A stretch of DNA of 64,000 nt from [Mycobacterium] nativiensis (GTDB lineage: Bacteria > Actinomycetota > Actinomycetes > Mycobacteriales > Mycobacteriaceae). The notes under the pieces were generated by a model that was given only the letters and a program-made list of their open reading frames with translations, ran no database searches and was not told the DNA's origin. Positions 19,940-28,394 of this stretch are shown one piece after another (position 1 is the first letter of the stretch; each line of letters begins with the position of its first letter). The stretch covers positions 5,050,444-5,114,443 of the forward strand of contig NZ_CP083986.1 of assembly GCF_020172685.1 (NCBI RefSeq), in the 5' to 3' direction. A program made the position numbers and the translations under genes.

Positions 19940-19968
19940 ATTTTGACACCGAATGCCGGGACCGTCAA
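19940..19968 (-). promoter_or_regulatory. sigma-A-like promoter for the small-ORF pair
   Basis: On the minus strand TTGACG (19968-19963) and CAAAAT (19945-19940) are separated by exactly 17 bases. This is the best match to the housekeeping promoter pattern I noticed in the window. It points at the 26- and 59-codon ORFs, with about 50 bases of leader. It lies beyond the terminator of the carboxylic acid reductase gene, so these ORFs form their own unit. Confidence 0.6.
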
Positions 19969-20039
19969 ACGTTAACGCGTTGAAGCGGTTCCGGCGGACA
20001 CGGCGCCACCGAGCAGGTCTGACTCGAAAAGCTCTACGG

Positions 20040-20056
20040 GAGTGAACAATTCACTC
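20040..20056. promoter_or_regulatory. inverted repeat upstream of the small-ORF promoter
   Basis: A perfect 7-base inverted repeat, GAGTGAA and TTCACTC, with a 3-base spacer. It lies about 70 bases upstream of the -35 box at 19968 and 69 bases after the car stop. It could be an activator site or part of the car 3' region. No regulator gene is adjacent. Confidence 0.3.
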
Positions 20057-20079
20057 GCGTTTTGTAGCACCACGCGAAC

Positions 20080-20110
20080 GATGGCGGACCGGTGTGTCCG
20101 GCCCGCCATC
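20080..20110 (-). terminator. hairpin after the carboxylic acid reductase gene
   Basis: GATGGCGG and CCGCCATC pair perfectly, with a further CGG/CCG pairing inside and a short loop. It begins 15 bases beyond the car stop and is the likely terminator of car. No T-tract. Confidence 0.65.
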
Positions 20111-20124
20111 GTGATGACGCGAGG

Positions 20125-23100
20125 TCAGAGCAGCCCGAGCAGCTCCAGGTCGGTGATGTACTTGACGATCACCGCCGGCGTGACATGCGGGATGTCGTTC
20201 ACCGCACCGATTTCCGCCTTCTGCACCGCCGCCTGGAACCGATCGGTCGGGGCGATCGACCCACAGATCGGCGGCTGCGGCTTCTGGTAGTTGTGCAGCA
20301 GCGGCAACAGCGACGCCTGGCGCTGCCGTTCGGGCAGCGCCCGCAGCGTGGTCTCGAACCGCTGCAGCCAGTCGCCGTAGTCGGCGATCCGCTGGATCGG
20401 GTAGCCGGCCTCGATCAGCCAGTCCACGAACTCGTCCATGCCCAGGCCGTCGTCGTAGGGGTTCATCACGTGGTACGTGTCGAACCCGTGACCGGCGGTG
20501 GCCCCCAGGGTGGTGGACGCCGCGGCGACGAACTCCACCGGCAGGCCGTCATAGTGGGCCCGCTGACGCTTGCCGTCGGCGTCCAACTCGTAGAACGAGC
20601 CGGGTGCCACTCCGGCGGCGACCAGGCTGAACATCATCCGGGTGAACATGTCCGGCAGGTTCAGCTGGCCGGCGTAACCGGTGTCGGCCAGGATCATGTC
20701 GCAACGGAACACCGCGACCGGCAGACCGCACAGGTCGTGAGCCTCCCGCAACAGCACCTCCCCAGCCCACTTGCTGTTGCCGTAGCCGTTGGCGTAGCCG
20801 TCGCCCAACGCCCGCACCGGGCTCATCACCCGGACATCGGCGTCCTCGGTGAACTGGCCCAGCGGAATCTGGTCGCCGACACCGATGGTGGAGAAGTAGG
20901 TGAACGGCTTGATCTTGCCGGTCAGCGCGACCCGGATCAGTTCGGCGGTGCCCACGGCGTTGGGGCCGAACAGCTCGCTGTAGGGCAGCACGTGGTTGAC
21001 CAGCGCGGCCGGGTCGACGATCACGTCGACGGTGTCGGCCAACCGCTGCCAGACCTCTTGTTCCAGACCAAGATTCGCCTCGCCCTTGTCACCGGCGATG
21101 ACTTCCAGGTGCTTGGCGGCCAGTTCGGTGTAGCGGGCCAGCAGCTTCTCATCGCCGCTGTCGAAGGTCGCGTCGAGCCGGCGGCGGGCATCCTCATCGG
21201 AGCGCGCCCGCACCAGGCAGATCAACTTGCCGTCGGAGTCTCCGTAGGCGGCATCCAGCTGCTCCAGCCACTCCATCGCAAGGTACCGGCCCAGGAAGCC
21301 GGTGGCCCCGGTCAGCAGCACGGTGCGCACCTGATCGGACGGTCCGGGCAGGGACGGCGCCACGGCCAGGGTGGCCTCGTCGAGGAACTTGTCCAGAGTC
21401 AGGTCCGCAGCGGCCACCTCGACTGCGTCGCGGCCGTGCACCGAGGCGAAACTGGGCCGCCTGGAACCGGTTTGAGCATTGCGCCGCTCGTTCTCGATGT
21501 AGCCGGCGATCGACGCCAGATCGCTTGCCGGGCTGACAATCACGCCGACGGGGACGTCGACGTCGAAGATGTCGCGCAGCAGGTTTCCGAACGTCAGCGC
21601 CGACAGCGAGTCGCCGCCCAGATCGGTGAAGTGAGCATCGGCGGCGAGGTCTCCGGCCGAGGCGCCCAGCAGCGCGGCGGCGGCGCGGCTGACGGTTTCC
21701 AGCGCGGGCCGCTGTGCGCCACTGCGGCGCAGCTCGGTCAGCTCGTTGGCCTGACCTTCGGCCAGGTCGGTGTAGAGCCGCTCGAGGCGTTCACCGTAGT
21801 GGGCCTTCAGTTTTGGCCAGGCCAGCTTGCGGATGCCGGTGAGCAGGCCGTTCTCCAGCGTGAAGGGTTCGGCCTCGACGATGAAGTCCCGGGGCACCTC
21901 GTAGGACTGCAGGTCGGCGTCCTTGGCGACTTGCTGAAGCGACTCGGCGATGGCCGACTTGAGGCCGGCGGCATCGAAGCGCGCCAGGGCGTCCTCCGTC
22001 GGCACCACGACAGCCACCAGGTAGGGCTGCGCACTGTTGCCGTACACGTAGATCTGGCGCACCAGTGGGCTGTTGCCGAACTCCGCCTCCAGTTTGGCCA
22101 GGGTGACGAACTCGCCCTGAGCCAGCTTGAGCACGTTGTTGCGCCGATCTACGTAGACCAGATGGTCGGGCGCGACCTCGGCGACCACGTCGCCGGTGCG
22201 GTAGTAGCCGTCGGCGTCGAACACCTCGGCGGTGATCTCCGGGCGCTTGTAGTAGCCGGGGAACAGGTTCTCGGTCTTGAGCAGCAGCTCACCGCGCGGG
22301 TGCGGCTGGTCGGTGCTGAAGTAGCCGAGGTCGGGCACGTCGGCCAGCTTGTAGTCGAGCACCGGTGGCCGCTGCACTTCGCCGTCGAAGAGCACCATCC
22401 CGGCCTCGGTCGATCCGTAGCCGTTCATCACGTGCTGCCCGGTGAGCTCCTCGACCCAGGTCCGCAGCTCCTCGGAGATCGGCGCGGAGCCGGTCATCGC
22501 GAAGATGCAGCGCCCGCCGAGCAGGTCGCGGCGCATCTGGGCGAGCACCTGCGCTTCGGCGGTCTCCGGTGCGACACCGGCGATTCCGTTCAATTCGCTT
22601 TGGAAGTGCTGGTAGAGCATCTCCCAGATCCGGGGCACGAAGTTCAGCTCGGTGGGTCGCACCAGTGCGAGGTCTTCCAGGAAGGTCGACAGGTCGCTGC
22701 GCGCGCTGAAGTAGGCGGTGCCGCCATTGCCGAGCGTGCCGTACAGGATGCCGCGCCCCATGATGTGGCTCATCGGCATGAAGTTCAGCGTGATCGAGGC
22801 CGCGCTCGGTCCGAACCAGTTCTTGGCCGAGCGGACCCACATCCGCACCACGTTGCTCTGCGGGTACATCGCCCCCTTGGGCGCTCCGGTGCTGCCGGAG
22901 GTGTAGACCAGCAAAGCCAGCGGGTTGTCCTGCTCGTCGACGTCGGAATGGGCGGGGACGGACAGGCTGCGGCCGCGGGCGAGCAGGTCGGCCAGCGGCT
23001 CGACCACGATCTCGACCCCGGCCAATCGCGCCCGGGCGTCCGCCAGCGCGTCCCGGTGGTCGTCGACCTGCTCGTGGTAGTCGAACACCACAACGCGGGT

Positions 23101-23655
23101 GGGGGCCGGCCCGGCCAACACCAGTTCGACCGCATCCGACAGTGAGCCCACGCTGGCGGCGATCACGCGCGGCTCGGTCTCGGCCACGATCGGCGCCAGG
23201 GTGCTGACCGCCGCAGAGGTCTGCAGCGGCACCGAGACGCCACCGATCTGGCCCAGCGCGATGTCGATCACGGTGTAGTCGACGCTGGTGAATCCCAGCA
23301 CCGCGACCCGGTCACCGGGCCGCACGGCGCCGGCGACCAGGGCCGCACCCACGGCGCGGACCCGCTCGGCCAGCTCGCCATAGCTGATGGTGTCGAAGCG
23401 CGGCTGCAATTGCGCGACGGTGCGACCGGTCACCGGGTCCGCGACGAACTCGACGGCGCGCTGCCCGAGCGCGGGCCGGTCGGCGTAGCCGGCCAGGACG
23501 GCCCGCACCAGCGGCGCCAGGCTCTTGTGTTCTTCGACCGCGGCGACGACGGCCGGGTCGGGCTGGGCTGCGGCGAATTGGGGATCGGTGGCGGCCAGTT
23601 CGGCGACGCGACCGGCCTTCAGTTCCTCGGCTGCGGTGGATGAATCGATAGACAT
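20125..23655 (-). CDS. car: carboxylic acid reductase (A-T-R three-domain)
   Basis: A 1,176-residue enzyme that activates a carboxylic acid as the acyl-AMP, loads it on a phosphopantetheine arm and reduces it with NADPH to the aldehyde. Adenylation domain: LVYTSGSTGAPKGAMY at 249-264, NGYGSTEAG near 411, YYRTGDV at 484-490. Carrier domain: DLGGDSLS, with attachment Ser683. Reductase domain: the nucleotide-binding TGATGFLG at 782-789 and the SDR pair Tyr958/Lys962 (YGNSKWAGE). Length matches Nocardia/mycobacterial CARs such as FadD9. The ATG follows a GAGG site. A phosphopantetheinyl transferase must act on it; none is in the window. Its physiological acid is unknown. Confidence 0.97.
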   Translation of the reverse strand: MSIDSSTAAEELKAGRVAELAATDPQFAAAQPDPAVVAAVEEHKSLAPLVRAVLAGYADRPALGQRAVEFVADPVTGRTVAQLQPRFDTISYGELAERVRAVGAALVAGAVRPGDRVAVLGFTSVDYTVIDIALGQIGGVSVPLQTSAAVSTLAPIVAETEPRVIAASVGSLSDAVELVLAGPAPTRVVVFDYHEQVDDHRDALADARARLAGVEIVVEPLADLLARGRSLSVPAHSDVDEQDNPLALLVYTSGSTGAPKGAMYPQSNVVRMWVRSAKNWFGPSAASITLNFMPMSHIMGRGILYGTLGNGGTAYFSARSDLSTFLEDLALVRPTELNFVPRIWEMLYQHFQSELNGIAGVAPETAEAQVLAQMRRDLLGGRCIFAMTGSAPISEELRTWVEELTGQHVMNGYGSTEAGMVLFDGEVQRPPVLDYKLADVPDLGYFSTDQPHPRGELLLKTENLFPGYYKRPEITAEVFDADGYYRTGDVVAEVAPDHLVYVDRRNNVLKLAQGEFVTLAKLEAEFGNSPLVRQIYVYGNSAQPYLVAVVVPTEDALARFDAAGLKSAIAESLQQVAKDADLQSYEVPRDFIVEAEPFTLENGLLTGIRKLAWPKLKAHYGERLERLYTDLAEGQANELTELRRSGAQRPALETVSRAAAALLGASAGDLAADAHFTDLGGDSLSALTFGNLLRDIFDVDVPVGVIVSPASDLASIAGYIENERRNAQTGSRRPSFASVHGRDAVEVAAADLTLDKFLDEATLAVAPSLPGPSDQVRTVLLTGATGFLGRYLAMEWLEQLDAAYGDSDGKLICLVRARSDEDARRRLDATFDSGDEKLLARYTELAAKHLEVIAGDKGEANLGLEQEVWQRLADTVDVIVDPAALVNHVLPYSELFGPNAVGTAELIRVALTGKIKPFTYFSTIGVGDQIPLGQFTEDADVRVMSPVRALGDGYANGYGNSKWAGEVLLREAHDLCGLPVAVFRCDMILADTGYAGQLNLPDMFTRMMFSLVAAGVAPGSFYELDADGKRQRAHYDGLPVEFVAAASTTLGATAGHGFDTYHVMNPYDDGLGMDEFVDWLIEAGYPIQRIADYGDWLQRFETTLRALPERQRQASLLPLLHNYQKPQPPICGSIAPTDRFQAAVQKAEIGAVNDIPHVTPAVIVKYITDLELLGLL

Positions 23656-23739
23656 AATCGGAACCTCTAAGGGGATATCGCTGAAGTGATCTTTGGGGGG
23701 TGCAACGCTGCGCCCAACAGAAACTATGTTAGCAAAACT

Positions 23740-23749
23740 AATTTAAATT
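23740..23749. promoter_or_regulatory. AT-rich palindrome in the car upstream region
   Basis: The 157 bases between car and the acyltransferase stop hold an unusually AT-rich stretch for this genome (23725-23752), including the perfect 10-base palindrome AATTTAAATT, 85 bases before the car ATG. It probably marks the car promoter/operator. I cannot assign -10/-35 boxes with confidence. Confidence 0.35.
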
Positions 23750-23812
23750 ATGCACCGCTGAACTGGTGTGATGTTGCACGCAACGCCGGCTGACAGTGGT
23801 GTACGACCCAGG

Positions 23813-25972
23813 TCAGCTGATCGATTCCTCCAGCCAGGGCAGCAGCCACTTCACCCCTTCGGGCGTGAGGTGAATGCCGTCGCTTCGGACCTTGATGCCT
23901 TCCACCTTGGCGGTGTAGGTGCCGGCCGGCCCCAGCTTCTTGTTGAGATCCATCACCGTGACGGATTGGCGCCCGCGGACCTCTCGACGCAGCAGGGCGT
24001 TCCAGCGGTCCACCCGCTTGGGATCATCCTCCGGCCACAGGCTGCCGTCGGGCCGCTCGCCGTAGCGGCTGTAGGGCACGGTCGTCACAACGACCCGACT
24101 GCCGGCGGACTCCAGCACGTCGAGTGCACTGCGCAGTTCCGCCGTGAGGTAGGCGTCGAACGTCGGGTCGCCGATGTGCGTCCACTGGCCCTCGTTGACC
24201 CGGTCCACGGTCTCCCAACGACCGACGAACAGCAACACGACGTCGGGCTGGTCGGCTCTGACCTGCCGGGCCCAACGGGCCGGCCATCCGTCGCAGTCCG
24301 AACCCTGGTCGATGACCTTGCCGGCCCAGCGGTAAGGCCCGGCACGCACGATGCTGCAACCCACGACGGTGTGGTCGATGAAGTCGTAGCCGGGGGTGGC
24401 CGGCAGGTAGTGCATCACGGTCCAGCCGATCGAGTCGCCGAACACCGAGACGGTTCGCGGCCGGTTGGGGTCGTGGTGCACCGGCCGCGGCGGGGGCTTG
24501 TGCCGGCTCGGCGGCGACGGGGACACCGCCGCGGCCGCGGCCACGTCCGGGGCCAGTCCGGTCTCGGCCGAGGGCCGCTCAACGACCGGGACCACCAGCA
24601 CGGTGACCGCCACCGCGGTGCCGCTGATGGCCGCCCCTAGCGGCAGCAGCGACACCCGCACCGGGCGCCAGCGACGGATCGGCTCCTCAATGACCCACCA
24701 GGACACTGCGGCCACCCCCAGCGTGACGGCACACCGAACGGCGAACAGCGCCCACCCCGACCATCCCGTGCGTTCGCCGTTGAGCACCAGAAACACCGGC
24801 CAGTGCCACAGGTATACGCCGTAGGAGATGGTGCCCAGCCACACCAGCGGCGGCCAGGCCAGCGCGCGCGCCACCGGCCCGTTCTGGTGCAGCGCGACCG
24901 GCGCGATCACCGCGATCGCCGCGACCGCGACGAGGGTGAGCAGGCCGCCACGGAATTCCGCGGCGGTGCCGGTGGCGCGGTGCGCAGCTACACCGAGTAC
25001 AGCCAGACCGGCCAGCGGCAACAGCCACGAGAGCAGCCGGCCCCGGCGGCTCCGGACCACCGACCAGCCGGCGGTCAGCGCCGGCCAGTCCCCCACCAGC
25101 AGCGCCGCCGCCGCGGCGCCGATCAGCAGAGCCTGGGCGCGGGTGTCGGTGCCGAAGTACACCCGATCCCGGGTGGCGTCCGAGGCCAGCATCTCCGCGG
25201 CCGCCGCGGAAGCCGCCGCACCGGCACTGGCCAGCAGGAAGACGGTCAGCCGCACCCCGCCGACGGTGGCCCTGCCGTCGCGGCGGCGGGCGCGGCCCGC
25301 CAGCGCCAGGGCGATCGCGATCAGCACCAGCGGCCAGACGAAGTAGTACTGCTCCTCGACACCCAACGACCAGGTGTGCTGCAGCGGCGACGGGGTGCCG
25401 GCCTCGGTGAAGTAGTCGGTGTGCTGGGCGACGAACCGCCAGTTGGCCACCCAGAAGAACGCCGCGATCGCATCCTCACGCAGGCCCACCACCGCATCCG
25501 AGGGCAGCAGTTCGTGGGCGATCGCCACGGTCAGCACCATCAGCACCAGTGCGGGCAGCAGCCGGCGGCCGCGCCGGATCCAGAAGCCGGCGAGGTCGAT
25601 CCGGCCGGTCCGGCTGAGTTCGTCGATCAGCAGGGAGGTGATCAGGAATCCGCTCAGCACGAAGAACAGGTCGACCCCGATGAACCCGCCCGACATCCCG
25701 GGGATCCCGCCGTGGTCGGCCAGCACCAACGCCACGGCTATCGCGCGCAGTCCGTCCAGGGCGTGAATGCCCGGCTTACGCCCGCCCCTACGGGTCCGGT
25801 CGGTGGCGCGTGCAGTGGTCAACCGGGCGGCACGCGGGGCCGGCGCTACCCAGCGGGGCTTGCCCGGGGTGCGCATCGAGGTGGCCCGGCGTGTCCGGTT
25901 CCCGGCCGTTGGACTGGTGTGATCCTGGCCGCCGTTGGCGCCGATTGGTCGATCCTCTCCCTGGTGGACCAC
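23813..25972 (-). CDS. OafA/YrhL-type membrane acyltransferase with C-terminal SGNH domain (Rv0111-like)
   Basis: A membrane O-acyltransferase fused to an extracytoplasmic SGNH hydrolase-like domain, likely modifying a cell-envelope glycan or glycolipid. After a basic N-terminus, residues 70-440 form the Acyltransferase_3 domain with about ten helices: HALDGLRAIAV, LFFVLSGFLIT, HTWSLGVEEQYYFVWP and YGVYLWHWPVF. A proline-rich linker near 470-490 leads to the SGNH domain: block I VFGDSIGW and block V DGIHLTPEG. The annotated start is a GTG without a ribosome site. The in-frame ATG at 25876 is an alternative, still upstream of all conserved sequence. Matches Rv0111 in architecture and neighbour (rhomboid gene). 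Confidence 0.88.
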   Translation of the reverse strand: MVHQGEDRPIGANGGQDHTSPTAGNRTRRATSMRTPGKPRWVAPAPRAARLTTARATDRTRRGGRKPGIHALDGLRAIAVALVLADHGGIPGMSGGFIGVDLFFVLSGFLITSLLIDELSRTGRIDLAGFWIRRGRRLLPALVLMVLTVAIAHELLPSDAVVGLREDAIAAFFWVANWRFVAQHTDYFTEAGTPSPLQHTWSLGVEEQYYFVWPLVLIAIALALAGRARRRDGRATVGGVRLTVFLLASAGAAASAAAAEMLASDATRDRVYFGTDTRAQALLIGAAAAALLVGDWPALTAGWSVVRSRRGRLLSWLLPLAGLAVLGVAAHRATGTAAEFRGGLLTLVAVAAIAVIAPVALHQNGPVARALAWPPLVWLGTISYGVYLWHWPVFLVLNGERTGWSGWALFAVRCAVTLGVAAVSWWVIEEPIRRWRPVRVSLLPLGAAISGTAVAVTVLVVPVVERPSAETGLAPDVAAAAAVSPSPPSRHKPPPRPVHHDPNRPRTVSVFGDSIGWTVMHYLPATPGYDFIDHTVVGCSIVRAGPYRWAGKVIDQGSDCDGWPARWARQVRADQPDVVLLFVGRWETVDRVNEGQWTHIGDPTFDAYLTAELRSALDVLESAGSRVVVTTVPYSRYGERPDGSLWPEDDPKRVDRWNALLRREVRGRQSVTVMDLNKKLGPAGTYTAKVEGIKVRSDGIHLTPEGVKWLLPWLEESIS

Positions 25973-26022
25973 CGAAATCTTAGGGGGCGACCCACCGTCC
26001 TACCGGGACGACACGCTCGGCG

Positions 26023-26820
26023 TCAGAGAACCAATTCGGCAGTGCGCCACCAGATCAGCGCGATGAACAGCGCCAGCAGCGCGGCACTGGTCACGATCTG
26101 AACCTGGGTGCGGCGCTCCGGCGCCGGATAGACGAAGGCGTACGCGACCAGCATGCCGGTGACCAGTCCGCCCAGGTGCCCCTGCCAGCTGATCCGGGGG
26201 ATGGTGAAGGTGAAGACCAGGTTGATGACGATGATCGCGGCCACCCAGCCGATGTCCATCCGCAGCCGCTTGCCGACGATCAGCGTCGCGCCGAACAGAC
26301 CGAAGATCGCCCCCGATGCGCCCACGGTGGCGGTGTTCACCGGCGCCAGCAGGTAGACCGCGACCGAACCGCCCAACGCGCTGAGCAGATACAGCCCGCT
26401 GAACCGCAGCCGGCCGAGCAGGCCCTCCAGCGGCGGACCCACCACGTACAGCGCCCACATGTTGAGCAGCAGGTGCATCGGGCCGTAGTGCAGGAACGCC
26501 GACGTCACCAACCGGTAGACCTGCCCGTCGGCCACCGCCGGCGACCAGAGCACCCATTGGGTGTCCGACGGGCCGGCCGCCATCTGCGCAACGAACGCCA
26601 GCACATTCACCGCGATCAGCCCGTAGGTGATCACCGGCGCCCCGGAGACCGCCCGGACGCGCGGTCGGGCGGTGCGCACCTGGGCGGAACCCGCCTGGGC
26701 GCAGTCCACACAGTGCTGGCCGACGGCGGCACTGCGCATGCAGTCCCCGCAGATGTAGCGGTCACACCGGGTGCAGCGCAGCGCGGTGGCCCGGTCCGGG
26801 TGCCGATAACAGACGGTCAT
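26023..26820 (-). CDS. rhomboid-family intramembrane serine protease (Rv0110-like)
   Basis: 265 residues. A cytoplasmic zinc-binding N-terminus has cysteines at 4, 16, 19, 24, 27, 37 and 40 (B-box-like). Six to seven membrane helices follow, with the rhomboid catalytic Ser169 in GASGAIFG and His215 in GHLGGLVTG. MHLLLNMWALYVVG is the conserved loop/helix 2. Rhomboids cut membrane proteins within the bilayer; mycobacterial substrates are mostly unknown. Its stop lies 50 bases upstream of the acyltransferase start, so the two probably form a unit with this gene first. Divergent by 41 bases from the methyltransferase gene. Confidence 0.9.
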   Translation of the reverse strand: MTVCYRHPDRATALRCTRCDRYICGDCMRSAAVGQHCVDCAQAGSAQVRTARPRVRAVSGAPVITYGLIAVNVLAFVAQMAAGPSDTQWVLWSPAVADGQVYRLVTSAFLHYGPMHLLLNMWALYVVGPPLEGLLGRLRFSGLYLLSALGGSVAVYLLAPVNTATVGASGAIFGLFGATLIVGKRLRMDIGWVAAIIVINLVFTFTIPRISWQGHLGGLVTGMLVAYAFVYPAPERRTQVQIVTSAALLALFIALIWWRTAELVL

Positions 26821-26861
26821 GGGTTACACCCTCTCACCGACTCAGCGGTAGATTTCACGCT

Positions 26862-27503
26862 GTGGCAACTCCCGCACCGCGCAGAGCGTTCAACGACGTC
26901 GTCACCCGGTTCTGGAGCTTTGCGGCTCCGGCCTACGACACCCAGTACCTGCAGCACCTGGTCTATCGTCCGGCCCAGGACGAGCTGATCGCCGCACTGC
27001 GGGCCCACCAGCCGGCCCGGGTCGCGGATATCGCCTGCGGCACCGGCATTCTCGCCGACCGCATCGAACGCGAGCTGCAGCCCGAGGCGGTCTACGGCGT
27101 GGACATGTCCGCCGGCATGCTCAAGGCAGCCCGGGAACGCTCGCCGAGGGTGCAGTGGCTGACCGGACCGGCCGAACAGCTGCCGTTCGACGATGGGGCA
27201 CTCGACGCGGTGGTCACCAGCTCGGCGTTCCACTTCTTCAACCAGCCGGCTGCGGTACGCGAGTTCTACCGGGTGTTGGCACCGGGCGGGATGGCGGCGG
27301 TGACGGCGATGAGTCCGCGCCTGCCCGATCCGCTGAAGCAGCTCTCGGGGATCCGCTGGAATCCGGCGCAGCAGCCGACGCCGAGCGAGATGCGCACTCT
27401 GTTCACCGACGCCGGGTTCACCGTCGCCGACCAGCACCGGGTGAAGCGTCCGACCTGGACGCTGCTGGTCTCGGACCTGATCACGGTGGGCGTCAAACCC
27501 TAG
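26862..27503 (+). CDS. class I SAM-dependent methyltransferase
   Basis: 213 residues with a GTG start. SAM-binding motif I is VADIACGTGILADR (about 50-63), the acidic loop after strand 2 is GVDMSAGML, and the motif near strand 4 is LDAVVTSSAFHFF. This is the Methyltransf_11 layout of small-molecule or lipid methyltransferases such as UbiE/phthiotriol relatives. Substrate unknown. The divergent rhomboid gene and downstream secreted protein give no functional clue. Confidence 0.8.
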   Translation: MATPAPRRAFNDVVTRFWSFAAPAYDTQYLQHLVYRPAQDELIAALRAHQPARVADIACGTGILADRIERELQPEAVYGVDMSAGMLKAARERSPRVQWLTGPAEQLPFDDGALDAVVTSSAFHFFNQPAAVREFYRVLAPGGMAAVTAMSPRLPDPLKQLSGIRWNPAQQPTPSEMRTLFTDAGFTVADQHRVKRPTWTLLVSDLITVGVKP

Positions 27504-27524
27504 ATCTGGGTACCCTCGCCTGGT

Positions 27525-27971
27525 ATGAGACCGATGAAGCTGGCCGGCACCGCGGCTGTCGCGCTGGCGACATGCTGGACGGCCGCCGGGGTCGCCGGAG
27601 CCGAACCGACTCCCACTCCCCCGCCCGCACCCAAACAGGTGATCGACGCCGACGGCACCTTCGCCGTCGGCAAGGACATCGTGCCCGGTACCTACCGCTC
27701 GGACGGGCCACGCGACGGCAATGCCTGTTATTGGCGCCGGATGAACGGTGACAAGACCGTCGACAGCGCGATGAGCAAGAAGCCGCAGATCGTGCTGATC
27801 GAGCCCAGCGACACCACGTTCCGGACCGACCGCTGCCAGACCTGGCAGCTGACCGAGTGCCCGCCCACCTGCGCTCCGGTACCGCAGCAGTCCGCGGGCC
27901 TGCCCGACGTGCTGAAGGGCTTCGTGCCGCAGCCCCGGCCGCCGGCCCCCGCTCCCAGCGGCAGCGGTTAA
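27525..27971 (+). CDS. secreted protein of unknown function
   Basis: 148 residues: signal peptide to about 26 (ATCWTAAGVAGA), a compact domain from 36 to 115 with the pattern DGTFAVGKDIVPGTYRSDGP and an NACYWRRM segment, four cysteines (probable disulfides), and a proline-rich tail. The 'VGxDIxPGTYxS...CYW' pattern recurs in many actinobacterial secreted or lipoproteins of unknown role. No lipobox cysteine is placed for lipidation. Starts 21 bases after the methyltransferase. Confidence 0.65.
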   Translation: MRPMKLAGTAAVALATCWTAAGVAGAEPTPTPPPAPKQVIDADGTFAVGKDIVPGTYRSDGPRDGNACYWRRMNGDKTVDSAMSKKPQIVLIEPSDTTFRTDRCQTWQLTECPPTCAPVPQQSAGLPDVLKGFVPQPRPPAPAPSGSG

Positions 27972-27994
27972 CCGCGGATGCGGGCTGCCGTCGG

Positions 27995-28342
27995 TTATTT
28001 CTTGGTCAGCTGGTGCGGGCAGTAGACGTTCGCCGCGATGGCCGCGAACTGCGCCGCGCCGTCGGTGGTGAAGCCGGGATTGTTGTCCTTCAAGTCGGTG
28101 ATCACCTGCAGGCCCGTTTCACCCCGGTCCACCAGTCCGCAGACCGTACGGGCGGCGTCGATGGCCTGACTCGGACTGCTGTAGGTGATTCCGGCGGCCC
28201 GCAGCGACTCCAGGAACGCCGCGTGGTGGACGCCGGCATCATCGGCGCTGGCCTGTGCGCCGAGTTCGGGATCGGCATGGGCCGAAGCGGCCCCTGAAAA
28301 GGCCAGGACGGCCCCGGCGGCCAATACCGTCAGCAGCTTCAT
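27995..28342 (-). CDS. DUF732 small secreted protein
   Basis: 115 residues with a Sec signal peptide (to about 23, cut after AHA) and a small helical domain: FLESLRAAGITYSSPSQAID, VCGLVDRGETG and FTTDGAAQFAAIAANVYCP. Two cysteines are expected to form a disulfide. This is the DUF732 family, abundant in mycobacteria and of unknown function. AGGAGG precedes the ATG. Convergent with the preceding secreted-protein gene. Confidence 0.8.
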   Translation of the reverse strand: MKLLTVLAAGAVLAFSGAASAHADPELGAQASADDAGVHHAAFLESLRAAGITYSSPSQAIDAARTVCGLVDRGETGLQVITDLKDNNPGFTTDGAAQFAAIAANVYCPHQLTKK

Positions 28343-28394
28343 GGGCGATCCCTCCTGTTCTGTGGTTCGGGTTGTCGTTCGTCGAGGCGGTGGG

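Noticed and set aside
20092..23145. 1,017-codon + strand frame across the carboxylic acid reductase
   Set aside because: Antisense shadow; no domain motifs, while the minus strand carries all CAR signatures.
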